In this document: positions 35,391 to 45,085 of the stretch, one piece after another
How the letters are laid out: the number at the start of each line of letters is the position of its first letter
Numbering within the stretch: the first letter of the stretch is position 1
Source of the DNA: Rhodospirillaceae bacterium bin65
Lineage (GTDB): Bacteria > Pseudomonadota > Alphaproteobacteria > Bin65
DNA: 64,000 nt
Assembly: GCA_002238725.1 (NCBI GenBank)
Contig: MPMX01000008.1
Coordinates: 43,950-107,949 of the forward strand
Reading direction: 5' to 3'
Notes under the pieces: model-generated
Database searches by the model: none
What the model saw: the letters and a program-made list of their open reading frames with translations, nothing else
Told to the model about the DNA's origin: nothing
Position numbers and translations under genes: made by a program

Positions 35391-37238
35391 ATGACATCCG
35401 TGCCCGACATCATCCGCATCGGCGGGGCGAGCGGCTATTGGGGCGAGTCGGCGATGGCGACGCCGCAGTTGCTGGCCGATCGCTCGGTCGATTTTCTGGT
35501 CTACGACTATCTCGCCGAGATCACCATGTCGATCCTGGCGCGGGCCCGGGCCAAGGATCCGGCGACGGGCTACGCGACCGATTTCATCTCGGCCGTCCTC
35601 AAGCCGAATATCCGCGAGATTGCAGCCCAGCGCGTGCGGGTCGTCAGCAATGCCGGCGGTGTGAATCCGGGCGCCTGCGCCGAAGCCGCCCGCGCCGTCA
35701 TCGCCGAAGCCGGGCTCGACCTCAAGGTCGGGGTCGTGCATGGCGACGATCTGATGGCGGAGAAGGAACGGTTCGCCGAAGCCGCGCCGGTGGAAATGTT
35801 CAGCGGCGAGCCGTTTCCCCCCGCGGCCAAGCTCGCCAGCATCAACGCCTACATCGGCGCCTTTCCCATCGCGGCGGCGCTCGACGCCGGGGCCGATATC
35901 GTCATTACCGGCCGCTGCGTCGACAGCGCGGTGACGCTCGGCGCCTGCATCCATGCCTTCGGCTGGCGGCCCGGCGAGTGGGACCGGCTCGCCGCGGGCA
36001 GCCTGGCCGGCCATATACTGGAATGCGGACCGCAGGCGACCGGCGGCAATCACACCGACTGGGAGGACATCGCCGGGTCGATCCACAATATCGGCTATCC
36101 GATCGGCGATATCGAAACCGACGGCAGCTTTACCCTGCGCAAGCCGGCGGGCAGCGGCGGCATGGTCACGGTCGGCACAGTGGCCGAGCAGATGGTCTAC
36201 GAGATCGGCGATCCGCAGGCCTATCTGCTGCCCGATGTCTGCTGCGACTTTTCCCGGGTGGAGATGAAACAGGCCGGCAGGGACCGGGTGCGCGTGACCG
36301 GCGCTTCCGGCCGGCCCGCGCCGCCGGATTACAAGGTCAGCGCGACATGGGCGGACGGTTTTCGCGCCGGCGGCTATTTTACCTTCACCGGCCGTAATGC
36401 CGCCGGCAAGGCGCAGGTTTTTGCCGATGCCGCGATAGCCCGGGCGCGGGCAGCCCTGCGCGGGCGCAACCTAGGCGATTTCACCGAAACCAGCGTTGAG
36501 GCGATCGGCGCCGGGAGCCAGTACGGGCCGGCCGGCGACGGCAGCGTTGCACGGGAAGTCGTGCTCAAGCTGGCGGTCAGGCATCCGGAATCGGCCGGCG
36601 TCGGCATGCTGCTGCGCGAGGCCTCGGGCCTCGGCCTGGCGACCCCGGCGGCGCTTTCCGGCTTTTCCGGCACCCGGCCGAGGCCGTCGCCGGTCGTGCG
36701 GCTGTTTTCCTTTCTTGTGCCGAAGGCGGATGTTGCCCTGGGCGTCGAGGTCGACGGCGTACCCGTGCCCTATGTCGAACCGGCTTGCACGGAGGAGCCG
36801 GGCGCACCTGCCCGGCCCGCGCCGCCCGACGATCCCGGCGCCGATGCCGCGCCCGGCGAACCGGTTGACGTCCGTCTCGAAGACCTCGCCTGGGGACGGA
36901 GCGGCGACAAGGGCGACAAGGCCAATATCGGCATTATTGCCCGGCGTGCGGAGTATCTGCCCTGGATCTGGCGCGCGCTGACCGAAAAGGCTGTCGCCGG
37001 TGCCTTTGCCCATTTCCTCGACGATGCCGCACCGAAACCGGTCGAACGCTTCCTGATGCCGGGGTCGAACGCCATCAATTTTCTTTTGCACGATGTGCTC
37101 GGCGGCGGCGGCGTCGCCAGCCTGCGCAACGACGCCCAGGGCAAGGGCTATGCGCAGATTCTGCTCGACACCCCGATCCCGGTGCCGAAGCCCCTGGCCG
37201 TACGGGCTGCCGCGGATGCAGAGGCCCGCGCCGCATGA
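35391..37238 (+). CDS. atuA: AtuA-like acyclic terpene utilization protein (DUF1446)
   Basis: A 615-aa protein with an N-terminal DUF1446/AtuA domain (DIIRIGGASGYWGESAMATPQ near residue 6, NAGGVNPGACAEAA, ITGRCVDSAVTLG) and a C-terminal AtuA-like domain beginning LEDLAWGRSGDKGDKANIG near residue 500. A GGGGAGGAG ribosome site precedes ATG 35391. In Pseudomonas atu genes serve citronellol and geraniol breakdown; the AtuA reaction itself is not established. It overlaps the carboxyltransferase gene by 4 bases. Confidence 0.9.
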   Translation: MTSVPDIIRIGGASGYWGESAMATPQLLADRSVDFLVYDYLAEITMSILARARAKDPATGYATDFISAVLKPNIREIAAQRVRVVSNAGGVNPGACAEAARAVIAEAGLDLKVGVVHGDDLMAEKERFAEAAPVEMFSGEPFPPAAKLASINAYIGAFPIAAALDAGADIVITGRCVDSAVTLGACIHAFGWRPGEWDRLAAGSLAGHILECGPQATGGNHTDWEDIAGSIHNIGYPIGDIETDGSFTLRKPAGSGGMVTVGTVAEQMVYEIGDPQAYLLPDVCCDFSRVEMKQAGRDRVRVTGASGRPAPPDYKVSATWADGFRAGGYFTFTGRNAAGKAQVFADAAIARARAALRGRNLGDFTETSVEAIGAGSQYGPAGDGSVAREVVLKLAVRHPESAGVGMLLREASGLGLATPAALSGFSGTRPRPSPVVRLFSFLVPKADVALGVEVDGVPVPYVEPACTEEPGAPARPAPPDDPGADAAPGEPVDVRLEDLAWGRSGDKGDKANIGIIARRAEYLPWIWRALTEKAVAGAFAHFLDDAAPKPVERFLMPGSNAINFLLHDVLGGGGVASLRNDAQGKGYAQILLDTPIPVPKPLAVRAAADAEARAA

Positions 37239-38854
37239 CCGTTTTCCAGAGCAGGGTCGATCCGGCAAGCGCCGGCTTCAAGGCGAACCGCGCCGACATG
37301 CTGGCGCTGATCGGCCGGATGCAGGAACTGAACGGCCGCGGCGCAATCCGTTCCGAGGCGCGCAAGCCGCGATTCGTGCAACGCAACCAGTTGACGCCGC
37401 GCGAGCGGCTCGCCCGCTTGCTCGATCCGGGCCTGCCCTTCCTCGTCATGGGCAACATGGCGGGCTATCTGCTGGATACCGCGGACGAGGAGAAATCGCT
37501 GCCCGGCGGCAACATGATCGCCGGCGTCGGATTCATCCGCGGCGTGCGGTGCGCCATCGCGGTCGACGACAGCGGCATCCAGGCCGGCTCGCTGACCCAG
37601 GGGACCGCCTACCGCCTCCGGCGCATGCAGGAGATCGCCCTCGACCAGAAGCTGCCCTTCGTCCATCTGGTCGAAAGCGCCGGCGCCAACCTGATGCAGT
37701 ACACGGTCGAGGGCTTCCTGCTCGGCGGCACCCTGTTCGCCAACCAGGCGCGGCTCTCCAAGGCCGGGGTGCCGGTCATCACCATCCTGCACGGCTCCTC
37801 GACCGCCGGCGGCGCCTACATGCCGGGCATGAGCGACTATGTCATCGGCGTGAAGGGCAGGGGCCGAGCGTTCCTGGCCGGGCCGCCGCTGCTCAAGGCC
37901 GCGACCGGCGAGATTGCGACGGAAGAAGAACTGGGCGGCGCGGAAATGCACGCCAGCGTCTCCGGGCTGGTCGAATACCTCGCGGAGAACGACGGCGAGG
38001 GCATCGACATGTGCCGCGAAGTGGTTCAGCGCCTGCAATGGAACGCCGGAGAGGCGCCCGGCGCCTGCACCGGGGCGTCGCCGCTCTACGACCCGGACGA
38101 GATCGCCGGCATCGTCCCGGTCGATTACCGCAGGCCATACGAGGTCCGGGAGGTCATTGCCCGCATCGTCGACGGCTCGGATTTTCTCGATTTCAAGCCG
38201 CGTTTCGGCGTCACCACCGTGTGCCTCCAGGCCGAGGTGATGGGTCAGGCCTGCGGCATGATCGGCAACAACGGCCCGATCGATCCGGACGGTGCGGCCA
38301 AGGCGACCCAGTTCCTCCAGCTCTGCGACCAGGCCGGCATCCCGATGGTCTTCTTCCAGAATACGACCGGTTACATCGTCGGCAGGGACTATGAGCGCGC
38401 CGGCATGATCAAGCACGGCTCGAAGATGATCCAGTCCGTCACCAATATCGAGGTGCCGCGCCTGACCTTCATGACCGGGGCCAGCTTCGGCGCCGGCAAC
38501 TACGGCATGTGCGGCCGCGGCTATAACCCCGATTTCCTCTACACCTGGCCCAACGCGACGACCGGCGTGATGGGCGGAGACCAGGCGGCCAAGACCATGA
38601 CGATGGTGGCGGAGGGCGTCGCCCGCTCGAAGGGGCAGGACGTGGACGAAGAACAGCTCAGGAAGCAGGAGGCGATGCTGGTCAAGCATTTCGACGGCCA
38701 GTCCAGCGCATTCTATACCTCAGGGCATTTGCAGGACGACGGCATGATCGACCCGCGCGAGACGCGCCAGACCCTCGGTTTTCTTCTGGCGACGGTTCAG
38801 GAGTCGCGCCGCCGCACGGTGCGGCCGAACAGCTTCGGCGTGGCGCGGATCTGA
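37235..38854 (+). CDS. Acyl-CoA carboxylase carboxyltransferase subunit, AtuC/LiuB type
   Basis: Beta subunit (539 aa) of a biotin-dependent 3-methylcrotonyl-CoA or geranyl-CoA carboxylase. Marks are LTPRERLARLLDPG, HLVESAGANL, ILHGSSTAGGAYMPGMSDY with the oxyanion Gly residues, and TGYIVGRDYERAGMIKHGSKM in the C-terminal half. Its ATG overlaps the atuA stop. The presence of AtuA favours a terpenoid-type substrate over leucine, but LiuB and AtuC are close homologues and the choice is inferred. Confidence 0.9.
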   Translation: MTVFQSRVDPASAGFKANRADMLALIGRMQELNGRGAIRSEARKPRFVQRNQLTPRERLARLLDPGLPFLVMGNMAGYLLDTADEEKSLPGGNMIAGVGFIRGVRCAIAVDDSGIQAGSLTQGTAYRLRRMQEIALDQKLPFVHLVESAGANLMQYTVEGFLLGGTLFANQARLSKAGVPVITILHGSSTAGGAYMPGMSDYVIGVKGRGRAFLAGPPLLKAATGEIATEEELGGAEMHASVSGLVEYLAENDGEGIDMCREVVQRLQWNAGEAPGACTGASPLYDPDEIAGIVPVDYRRPYEVREVIARIVDGSDFLDFKPRFGVTTVCLQAEVMGQACGMIGNNGPIDPDGAAKATQFLQLCDQAGIPMVFFQNTTGYIVGRDYERAGMIKHGSKMIQSVTNIEVPRLTFMTGASFGAGNYGMCGRGYNPDFLYTWPNATTGVMGGDQAAKTMTMVAEGVARSKGQDVDEEQLRKQEAMLVKHFDGQSSAFYTSGHLQDDGMIDPRETRQTLGFLLATVQESRRRTVRPNSFGVARI

Positions 38855-38893
38855 CCGGATCGTCGCCGCCGCGGCCCGATAGGGAATTTAAAG

Positions 38894-39697
38894 ATGTCCG
38901 ATGAGTTGATTGTCGAGCGCGACGATGGCTGGCTGACCCTGTGGATGAACCGGCCGGCGGTCCGCAACGCGCTCAGCGCGGAATTGGTGGCCGCCATGCA
39001 CACGGCGCTGGAATCGGCGCGGGGCGACCGCACGGTGCGCGGCGTCACCCTGCGCGGCAAGGGCGGCGTTTTCTGCGCCGGCGGCGACCTGAAGAATTTC
39101 CGCAGCAATTTTCAGGGCGGCGCCTCCCGTGCCGAGATTGCCGAATCGAATTCGAATGCCGGTAAATTCTTTACCTATCTCAATACGATGCCGCAGGTCG
39201 TTGTCATGTCGATCGAAGGTGCGGCGATCGCCGGCGGCCTCGGCATGGCCTGCACCGGCGATGTCGTCGCCGTCACCGCGGATGCGAAGTTTGCCATTAC
39301 CGAAACCTCGCTCGGCATCCCGCCGGCCCAGATCGCGCCCTTCGTGGTCCAGCGCATCGGGCTCACAGCGGCGCGCCGGCTGATGCTGACGGGCGCGCGT
39401 TTCGACGGACGGGAAGCCGGCCGGCTGGGTCTGGCCGATTTTGTGGCTGAAGACGCCGCCGGGCTGGATGCGATCGAGGCCGATATCCGCAACAGTGTCC
39501 GGCGCTGCGCCCCGGAGGCCAACGCCGTCACCAAGGAGATTGTCCTGAAGGCAACGCGGCTGCCGCGGAACGAAATGGTCGCCTTCGCCGGCGAACGGTT
39601 CGCCGATTGCATGCTGGGAGACGAGGCCCGCGAGGGCATCGCTGCCTTCCTCGACAAGCGCAAGCCGTCGTGGGCCGAGAGCCCGGACGCCGGGTAG
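38894..39697 (+). CDS. Enoyl-CoA hydratase, AtuE/LiuC type
   Basis: Crotonase-fold hydratase, 267 aa. Oxyanion-hole motifs are FCAGGDLKNF and IEGAAIAGGLGMAC; the catalytic Glu pair position includes ITETSLGIPPAQ. In atu and liu pathways this step hydrates the carboxylated product (isohexenyl- or 3-methylglutaconyl-CoA). It lies between the two carboxylase subunit genes, 39 bp after the first and 5 bp before the second. Confidence 0.9.
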   Translation: MSDELIVERDDGWLTLWMNRPAVRNALSAELVAAMHTALESARGDRTVRGVTLRGKGGVFCAGGDLKNFRSNFQGGASRAEIAESNSNAGKFFTYLNTMPQVVVMSIEGAAIAGGLGMACTGDVVAVTADAKFAITETSLGIPPAQIAPFVVQRIGLTAARRLMLTGARFDGREAGRLGLADFVAEDAAGLDAIEADIRNSVRRCAPEANAVTKEIVLKATRLPRNEMVAFAGERFADCMLGDEAREGIAAFLDKRKPSWAESPDAG

Positions 39698-39702
39698 GAA
39701 CG

Positions 39703-41694
39703 ATGCGCCGTTTCGGAACGATCCTGATCGCCAACCGGGGCGAGATCGCCGTCCGGGTTATGCGAACGGCCCGCGCCCTGGGCTACCGCACCGCTGCCGT
39801 CTATTCGGACGCCGATGCCGACGCGCCCCATGTCCGTATGGCGGACGCCGCTGCCCGGGTCGGCCCGGCGCCCGCCAACGAAAGTTATCTCGTCATAGAC
39901 AATATACTCCGGGCAGCGGCAGAGACGGGGGCAGACGCCGTGCATCCCGGCTACGGTTTCCTGTCGGAGAATGCCGAATTCGCCCGGGCCTGCGAAGCGG
40001 CCGGGCTGAATTTCATCGGGCCGGACGCCGCCGCCATTGCGGTCATGGGCGACAAGGCGGAAGCGCGTCGCCGGATGGCCGCTGCCGGCGTGTCCTGCGT
40101 GCCGGGCTACGATGGCGTGGATCAGAGCGACGCGGCCCTTGTCGCGGCGGCGGTGGAGATCGGCTTCCCGGTCATGGTCAAGGCGGCGGCCGGCGGCGGC
40201 GGGCGCGGCATGCGTCTTGTCTGTAGGGCAGAAGAGGTGCCGGACGCGCTGACCGCTGCCCGTTCGGAGGCGGAAAGCGCCTTCGGTTCCGGCAGCCTGA
40301 TTCTGGAAAAAGCTATCGTCCGGCCGCGCCACGTCGAAATTCAGGTCTTCGCCGACCGGCACGGGACGACGATCCATCTCGGCGAGCGCGACTGTTCCGT
40401 TCAGCGCCGGCACCAGAAGGTGATCGAGGAAGCGCCGTGCCCGGTCATGACCGAAGAATTGCGCGCCGCCATGGGCGCCGCCGCCGTCGAGGCGGCCCGG
40501 AGCATCGGCTATTGCGGCGCCGGCACGGTCGAATTCCTGCTGGATGCCGACGGCAATTTCTATTTTCTGGAGATGAACACGCGCTTGCAGGTCGAGCATC
40601 CGGTGACCGAGGCGGTCACCGGGCTCGATCTCGTCGCCCTGCAGATCCGGGTCGCCGAGGGCCGGCCCCTCGGACTCTCCCAACAGGATGTCCGGCCCTC
40701 CGGCCACGCCATCGAGGCGCGGCTCTATGCCGAGGATGCTGCGCAGGATTTCCTGCCGGCGGCCGGCGATATTGCCCGGTGGCAGCCGGCATCCGGCCCC
40801 GGCGTCCGGATCGACAGCGGTGTCGAGAGCGGCCAGACCGTTTCGCCCTTCTACGACCCGATGATCGCCAAGGTGATCGCGCACGGAGACAGCCGGGAGA
40901 TTGCCCGCCGCCGGCTGATCCGGGCATTGGCGGAAACGGCGGCGTTTGGCCTGACGACCAACAAGCGCTTCCTGATCGACTGTCTGGAAAATGAATCTTT
41001 CGCGCGGGGCGAAGCGACCACGGCTTTCATCGAAGAGCAGTTCAGCGACGACGATCTGGCGCCGTCCGGGCCGGATTTCGCCGTCGCGGCCGCCGCCGCC
41101 GCGCTGAAATTCCTCGCCGGCCGGGACGACGCCCTTTCGGACAGTCTGAATGTTTCGCCCGAACTGCTGAACTGGGCCAGTGCTGGGACGCTGGAAAGCC
41201 GCTGCGGCCTGACCGCCGGCGAGACGGCCTTCGACCTGTCGATCTCGCCGTCAGGTTTGCGCGACTACACAGTCCGGGAAGATGGGAAATCCGTGTCGGT
41301 CCATGTCGTTTCACTTGAGGAAAGCCGGGCGATCCTCGCGGTCGGTGGTGCACAGCGGCAATTGCTGTTCCACGCCGAAGGCGACGTTCTCCATCTGAGC
41401 GAGGCCGGCCGGGATTACCGGTTCGATTTGGATCGGTCGGCCGCTTCGTTGCACGACGAGCAGAGCGGCGGCCGGGTCGTCGCGCCGATGCACGGCAAAA
41501 TCCTTGAGATCGCGGTCGAACCCGGCGATACCGTGGCCCGGGGCGACCGGCTGCTGGTCATCGAGGCGATGAAGATGCAGCACGAAATCGTTGCGCCGGC
41601 AGCCGGCGCGATTGCGGGTGTCCTGCAACAGGCCGGCATCCAGGTCGCTGCCGGCGATCCGCTCGTCGATATCGCGGTCGCAGAACAGGGTTAG
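39703..41694 (+). CDS. Biotin carboxylase / biotin carrier subunit, AtuF/LiuD type
   Basis: Alpha subunit, 663 aa. Biotin carboxylase domain: ILIANRGEIAVRVMRTARAL at the start, HPGYGFLSENAEFA, ATP-grasp loop KAAAGGGGRGMRLV, RDCSVQRRHQKVIEEAP and EMNTRLQVEHPVTE. The C-terminal carrier domain has the biotinylation site EAMKMQHEI near residue 625. It pairs with the carboxyltransferase encoded upstream. Confidence 0.93.
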   Translation: MRRFGTILIANRGEIAVRVMRTARALGYRTAAVYSDADADAPHVRMADAAARVGPAPANESYLVIDNILRAAAETGADAVHPGYGFLSENAEFARACEAAGLNFIGPDAAAIAVMGDKAEARRRMAAAGVSCVPGYDGVDQSDAALVAAAVEIGFPVMVKAAAGGGGRGMRLVCRAEEVPDALTAARSEAESAFGSGSLILEKAIVRPRHVEIQVFADRHGTTIHLGERDCSVQRRHQKVIEEAPCPVMTEELRAAMGAAAVEAARSIGYCGAGTVEFLLDADGNFYFLEMNTRLQVEHPVTEAVTGLDLVALQIRVAEGRPLGLSQQDVRPSGHAIEARLYAEDAAQDFLPAAGDIARWQPASGPGVRIDSGVESGQTVSPFYDPMIAKVIAHGDSREIARRRLIRALAETAAFGLTTNKRFLIDCLENESFARGEATTAFIEEQFSDDDLAPSGPDFAVAAAAAALKFLAGRDDALSDSLNVSPELLNWASAGTLESRCGLTAGETAFDLSISPSGLRDYTVREDGKSVSVHVVSLEESRAILAVGGAQRQLLFHAEGDVLHLSEAGRDYRFDLDRSAASLHDEQSGGRVVAPMHGKILEIAVEPGDTVARGDRLLVIEAMKMQHEIVAPAAGAIAGVLQQAGIQVAAGDPLVDIAVAEQG

Positions 41695-41713
41695 TAAGGG
41701 GAGAGAAGTACCG

Positions 41714-42505
41714 ATGCTGACCGAAGCCGCAGACTTCAAGGCCGAATGCGACGCACTGCACGCCTTGCTGCAGGACCGGGACGACGCCGATTTCGAGCGC
41801 CCGACACTGTTCAAGGACTGGTCGGTCAACGACGTGATGGGCCATCTCCATATCTGGAACCACGCCGTGAACCTGTCGGTGACCGACGAGGCGGCTTTCG
41901 ACGCCTTCGTGCAGGCGTTCCGGGACGCCGGCGGCCAGCATTTCCCCTACACCCACGAATGGTCCGGTGGCCTGAGGGGACAGGCGCTGCTCGCCGCGTG
42001 GTACGGGCTGTGCGCCGACATGGAACCGTTGTGGCGGGACCTGGACCCGGAACGGCGGGTCAAATGGGTCGGTCCGCCGATGACCGTGCGCATGAGCATC
42101 GTCGCCCGCCAGATGGAAACCTGGTCGCACGGCCAGGAGGTGTTCGACGTCTTTGGCGTGACCCGGCAGGACGAGGACCGCATCCGCAATATCGCCGAAC
42201 TCGGCGTGCGCACATTCGGCTTTACCTTCGCCAACCGCAAGATCGAGCGGCCGGCGGTCAAGCCCTTCGTCCGGCTGACTGCGCCGTCGGGCGCCGTCTG
42301 GACCTGGAACGACGAAAGCGGCACCGATTATGTCGACGGGCCGGCGACCGAATTCTGCCAGGTCGTGACCCAGACCCGCAATATCGCCGATGTCGGCCTG
42401 GAGGTGCGCGGCGACGCGGCGACCCGATGGATGGCGATCGCCCAGTGCTTCGCCGGCGGCCCGAACGATCCGCCGCCGCCCGGCGCGCGCCACGCGGATT
42501 CGTAG
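41714..42505 (+). CDS. TIGR03084-like metal-binding (DinB/MPI-fold) protein
   Basis: A 263-aa protein with an N-terminal four-helix DinB-like fold and presumed metal ligands in DWSVNDVMGHLHIWNHAV (near residue 38), METWSHGQEVFD (near 135) and the preceding helix. An AAGGGGAGA ribosome site precedes ATG 41714. I recall this as a TIGR03084-type family of unknown function. Its position as the last gene of the atu-like unit suggests a role in the same pathway, possibly thiol-linked isomerisation, but this is only inference. Confidence 0.75.
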   Translation: MLTEAADFKAECDALHALLQDRDDADFERPTLFKDWSVNDVMGHLHIWNHAVNLSVTDEAAFDAFVQAFRDAGGQHFPYTHEWSGGLRGQALLAAWYGLCADMEPLWRDLDPERRVKWVGPPMTVRMSIVARQMETWSHGQEVFDVFGVTRQDEDRIRNIAELGVRTFGFTFANRKIERPAVKPFVRLTAPSGAVWTWNDESGTDYVDGPATEFCQVVTQTRNIADVGLEVRGDAATRWMAIAQCFAGGPNDPPPPGARHADS

Positions 42506-42547
42506 CGACAAGGTGTCTGACGGGGCAGCCGGGCTTCCCGCAACGCG

Positions 42548-43384
42548 CTATGCCATCGACGCCAGTTCTTCGAGCAGGTAACCGCGGAACAGCGCGTAGT
42601 TCTCGACCATCGGGAAATGCCCGATCCCCTTCATCACGGTGAAGCGGCAGCCGGGGATCGCTTCCGCCACAGCGCGCGTCATCTCCGGCGTCGCCGAGTA
42701 GTCGTATTCGCCGGTCAGCAGCGAAACCTTGCAGCGGTTGGTGTCGATCCGTTTGATGTCCTCGCGCGCGTCCCAGTTCTCGCAGTAATAGTAGACGTCG
42801 CCCTTGTAGACGCCCGGGCCCGACTGGCTGTAGTACCACCAGTTCTCCCGGCAGCTGGCCTCGGGTGAGTCGGGGCCGTTGAGCCCGTAGGTGTAGCAGG
42901 CCGCGAGCTCGCCGCCGTGGATCGCCGGGTGGTGCAGGAAATCGTTGTCGCGCCCCTCGGCGAAGGCGGTGCTTTCGAGCCCGACGATACCGGCGATCTC
43001 GTCCTGATGGTCGGCGGCGACCTTGAGCACGATCGCGCCGCCCATCGAACAGCCCAACACCACCGGACGTTCGAGCCCGAGCGCGCGCCAGAAATCGCGG
43101 ATCAGGCCGAGATAGACGTCCGTGGTGAGGCGGTACTTTTCCAGCCACCATTCGTCGGGCGGGTTCGAGCGCCCGTGGAAAGGCAGGTCGAAGGCGAGCA
43201 CGCGAAACCGGTCGGTGATGTCCGCATCGTTGAGAACGTGGCGGAACTGCCGGCTGTCGGCCCCCGCCGTATGCAGGCAGATCAACGGCCTGCCTTCCCC
43301 CGCCTCCTCGTAATAGATCCGGTAGCGGCGCCCGCCGCTCACGAGGTTAAGATAGCGGCCGACCACCGGCTCAAGATCGGCCAT
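42548..43384 (-). CDS. Alpha/beta hydrolase
   Basis: A 278-aa alpha/beta hydrolase of the epoxide hydrolase/MhpC type. Motifs are ICLHTAGADSRQF (oxyanion region), FDLPFHGRSNPP, the nucleophile elbow GCSMGG near residue 115, TGEYDYSATPE (acid) and the His in GIGHFPMVEN. Its start overlaps the end of the SCP2-like gene by 14 bases, so the pair is co-translated. It converges on the atu-like unit. Confidence 0.87.
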   Translation of the reverse strand: MADLEPVVGRYLNLVSGGRRYRIYYEEAGEGRPLICLHTAGADSRQFRHVLNDADITDRFRVLAFDLPFHGRSNPPDEWWLEKYRLTTDVYLGLIRDFWRALGLERPVVLGCSMGGAIVLKVAADHQDEIAGIVGLESTAFAEGRDNDFLHHPAIHGGELAACYTYGLNGPDSPEASCRENWWYYSQSGPGVYKGDVYYYCENWDAREDIKRIDTNRCKVSLLTGEYDYSATPEMTRAVAEAIPGCRFTVMKGIGHFPMVENYALFRGYLLEELASMA

Positions 43385-43781
43385 CGAGCGGCTCCATCGT
43401 TTTGAGGATGTTCATCATGCGGTGCAGGGCGCGCGCGTTCTGCATCGCGGCGAGGGAATCGCCGTCGATCCCGAATTCCGGCCCCCGCATCAGCATGGCG
43501 AAGAAATCGGTGTACAGCGGTTCCGGGTCGGGCCGGATGAACTTCGTCCAAACCCGCATGGGCGCGGCGATCGTGAACCGCGCCGGCCGGTCGAAGCGCG
43601 GGCGCTGCACGATGTCCTCGATACGCCCCTCGCGCACCGAAAGCAGCCAGGCGCTGCCTTCGAAGGACAGTTTGAAGTCGAGCGAGAACCAATCGCCGAT
43701 CACGGCCATCTCGGGGTCTTCGTTGACCCGGTCCCGGTAGCGCTCCATCCAGTCCCGGGTCGGTATATCGCCCATCGGCAT
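43371..43781 (-). CDS. Small SCP2-like protein
   Basis: A 136-aa protein starting MPMGDIPTRDWMERYRDRVN (the second Met at 43775 is also possible). The middle, FSLDFKLSFEGSAWLLSVREG and ARFTIAAPMRVWTKFI, resembles the SCP2 sterol-carrier fold, which binds acyl-CoA or other lipids. No catalytic motif is seen. It probably supplies a hydrophobic ligand to the co-encoded hydrolase. Confidence 0.65.
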   Translation of the reverse strand: MPMGDIPTRDWMERYRDRVNEDPEMAVIGDWFSLDFKLSFEGSAWLLSVREGRIEDIVQRPRFDRPARFTIAAPMRVWTKFIRPDPEPLYTDFFAMLMRGPEFGIDGDSLAAMQNARALHRMMNILKTMEPLDGRS

Positions 43782-44155
43782 TCTCCGGAGGTCAGGCGGC
43801 GCCCCTCTATACCGAAACGGCGTCCAATGGCCAAATGAGATGTCGCGCCGTAAGCGCCAGGTTGCCGACGCTCCTTGACGATATGGCCAACCGGATCGAT
43901 GAGGCCTGTCGTGCGCGGTCTGCCCGGCGTCGACAGCCGGATCCGGCTCGACGACATCCCGGCCGCCCTCGGGCACCTGCGCGCTCGCAGCGCAATGCCT
44001 CCCCTTCGCGGCCGAACCGATCGCTCCGGTCGGAAGGACGGGAGGGCAAAGCGGATGTTGAGCGGCAATGATGGCATTTCATGATACTCCGCCCGGATCC
44101 TGGCAGGCCGCATTTGCCCAATGACAAGGCGGGCGGGAGTGGCCATCTTCAGCCC
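43782..44155. other. 374-bp divergent intergenic region
   Basis: It separates the SCP2-like gene and smpB. I see no gene, no tRNA and no clear promoter boxes. Short open frames on both strands have no family resemblance. Confidence 0.5.
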
Positions 44156-44629
44156 ATGGCGCAGAACGACCGGCACGCCCACCGCTTCGTGGCGCAGAAC
44201 CGCAAGGCGCGGCGCAACTATTTCATCGACGATTCCCTGGAGGCCGGGATCGTCCTGACCGGCACGGAGGTGAAATCGCTCCGTGCAGGCAAGGGCAATA
44301 TTGCCGAAGCCTACGCCCGGGACGACCGGGGCGAGCTTTACCTCTTCAACAGCTACATCCCGGAATACGACGCCGGCAGCTACAACAACCACGAGCCGCG
44401 CCGGCCGCGAAAGCTGCTGCTGCGCCGGCGCGAGATGGCCAGGCTGATCGCGGCGGTCCAGGAAAAGGGCCTGACCCTGGTGCCGCTGTCGGTCTATTTC
44501 AACGAACGCGGCGTCGCCAAGCTCGACCTCGGCCTGGCGCGCGGCAAGCGCCAGCACGACAAGCGCGAAACCGACAAGCGGCGCGACTGGCAGCGCGAGA
44601 AGGCGCGGCTGATGCGGGAGAAGGGGTAG
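44156..44629 (+). CDS. smpB: SsrA-binding protein SmpB
   Basis: Binds tmRNA and delivers it to stalled ribosomes for trans-translation, 157 aa from ATG 44156 ([20 protein letters not shown]). Family marks are [20 protein letters not shown] near residue 21, [19 protein letters not shown] and a basic C-terminal tail [20 protein letters not shown]. The tmRNA gene itself is not in this window. Confidence 0.97.
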   Translation: MAQNDRHAHRFVAQNRKARRNYFIDDSLEAGIVLTGTEVKSLRAGKGNIAEAYARDDRGELYLFNSYIPEYDAGSYNNHEPRRPRKLLLRRREMARLIAAVQEKGLTLVPLSVYFNERGVAKLDLGLARGKRQHDKRETDKRRDWQREKARLMREKG

Positions 44630-44662
44630 GGCGGATCGAGGGCCGGGCCGGGCCGTCGCGCC

Positions 44663-45067
44663 TCAGTCGAACATCGCGACGCAATCGATCTCGACATTCA
44701 CGCCCTTGCGGTGCGGCGTGCCGCCGATGCAAGTCCGGGTTACCCGTTCGCCGGCCATGAATTCCGTGAAGGCCTCGTTGAACTTCGGGAAGTCCGCCGT
44801 GTCGCGCAGGCAGACCCGCATGTTCACGACGTTGGCGAAGGTCGCCCCGGCCGCCGTCAGCACGCCCTGGAGATTGGTCAGCGTCTGGCGAGTCTGGACC
44901 TGGATGTCGTCGGACACGACCTGTTTCGTCTCCGGGTTGAGCGGCCCCTGGCCCGAGACGAACAGCATGTTGCCCCAGCGGATGCCCTGGGCGAGCGGCG
45001 AGGCGGTCTTGCGGTCGGTGAAGCCCGTGGTCGGCGCGGTGGCGGAGGTGACGATCTGCTTCGGCAT
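44663..45067 (-). CDS. RidA family deaminase
   Basis: A 134-aa RidA/YjgF trimeric protein that hydrolyses enamines or imines. Marks are WGNMLFVSGQGPLNPETKQ, GATFANVVNMRVCLRD (Arg near residue 90 is the usual substrate-carboxylate ligand) and GVNVEIDCVAMFD at the end. It lies 18 bp after the cupin gene. In aminoaromatic pathways a RidA member (2-aminomuconate deaminase) follows a 3-hydroxyanthranilate-type ring cleavage, so a pathway deaminase is more likely than housekeeping RidA. Confidence 0.88.
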   Translation of the reverse strand: MPKQIVTSATAPTTGFTDRKTASPLAQGIRWGNMLFVSGQGPLNPETKQVVSDDIQVQTRQTLTNLQGVLTAAGATFANVVNMRVCLRDTADFPKFNEAFTEFMAGERVTRTCIGGTPHRKGVNVEIDCVAMFD

Positions 45068-45085
45068 GGCGGGTCCTCCGGGATT

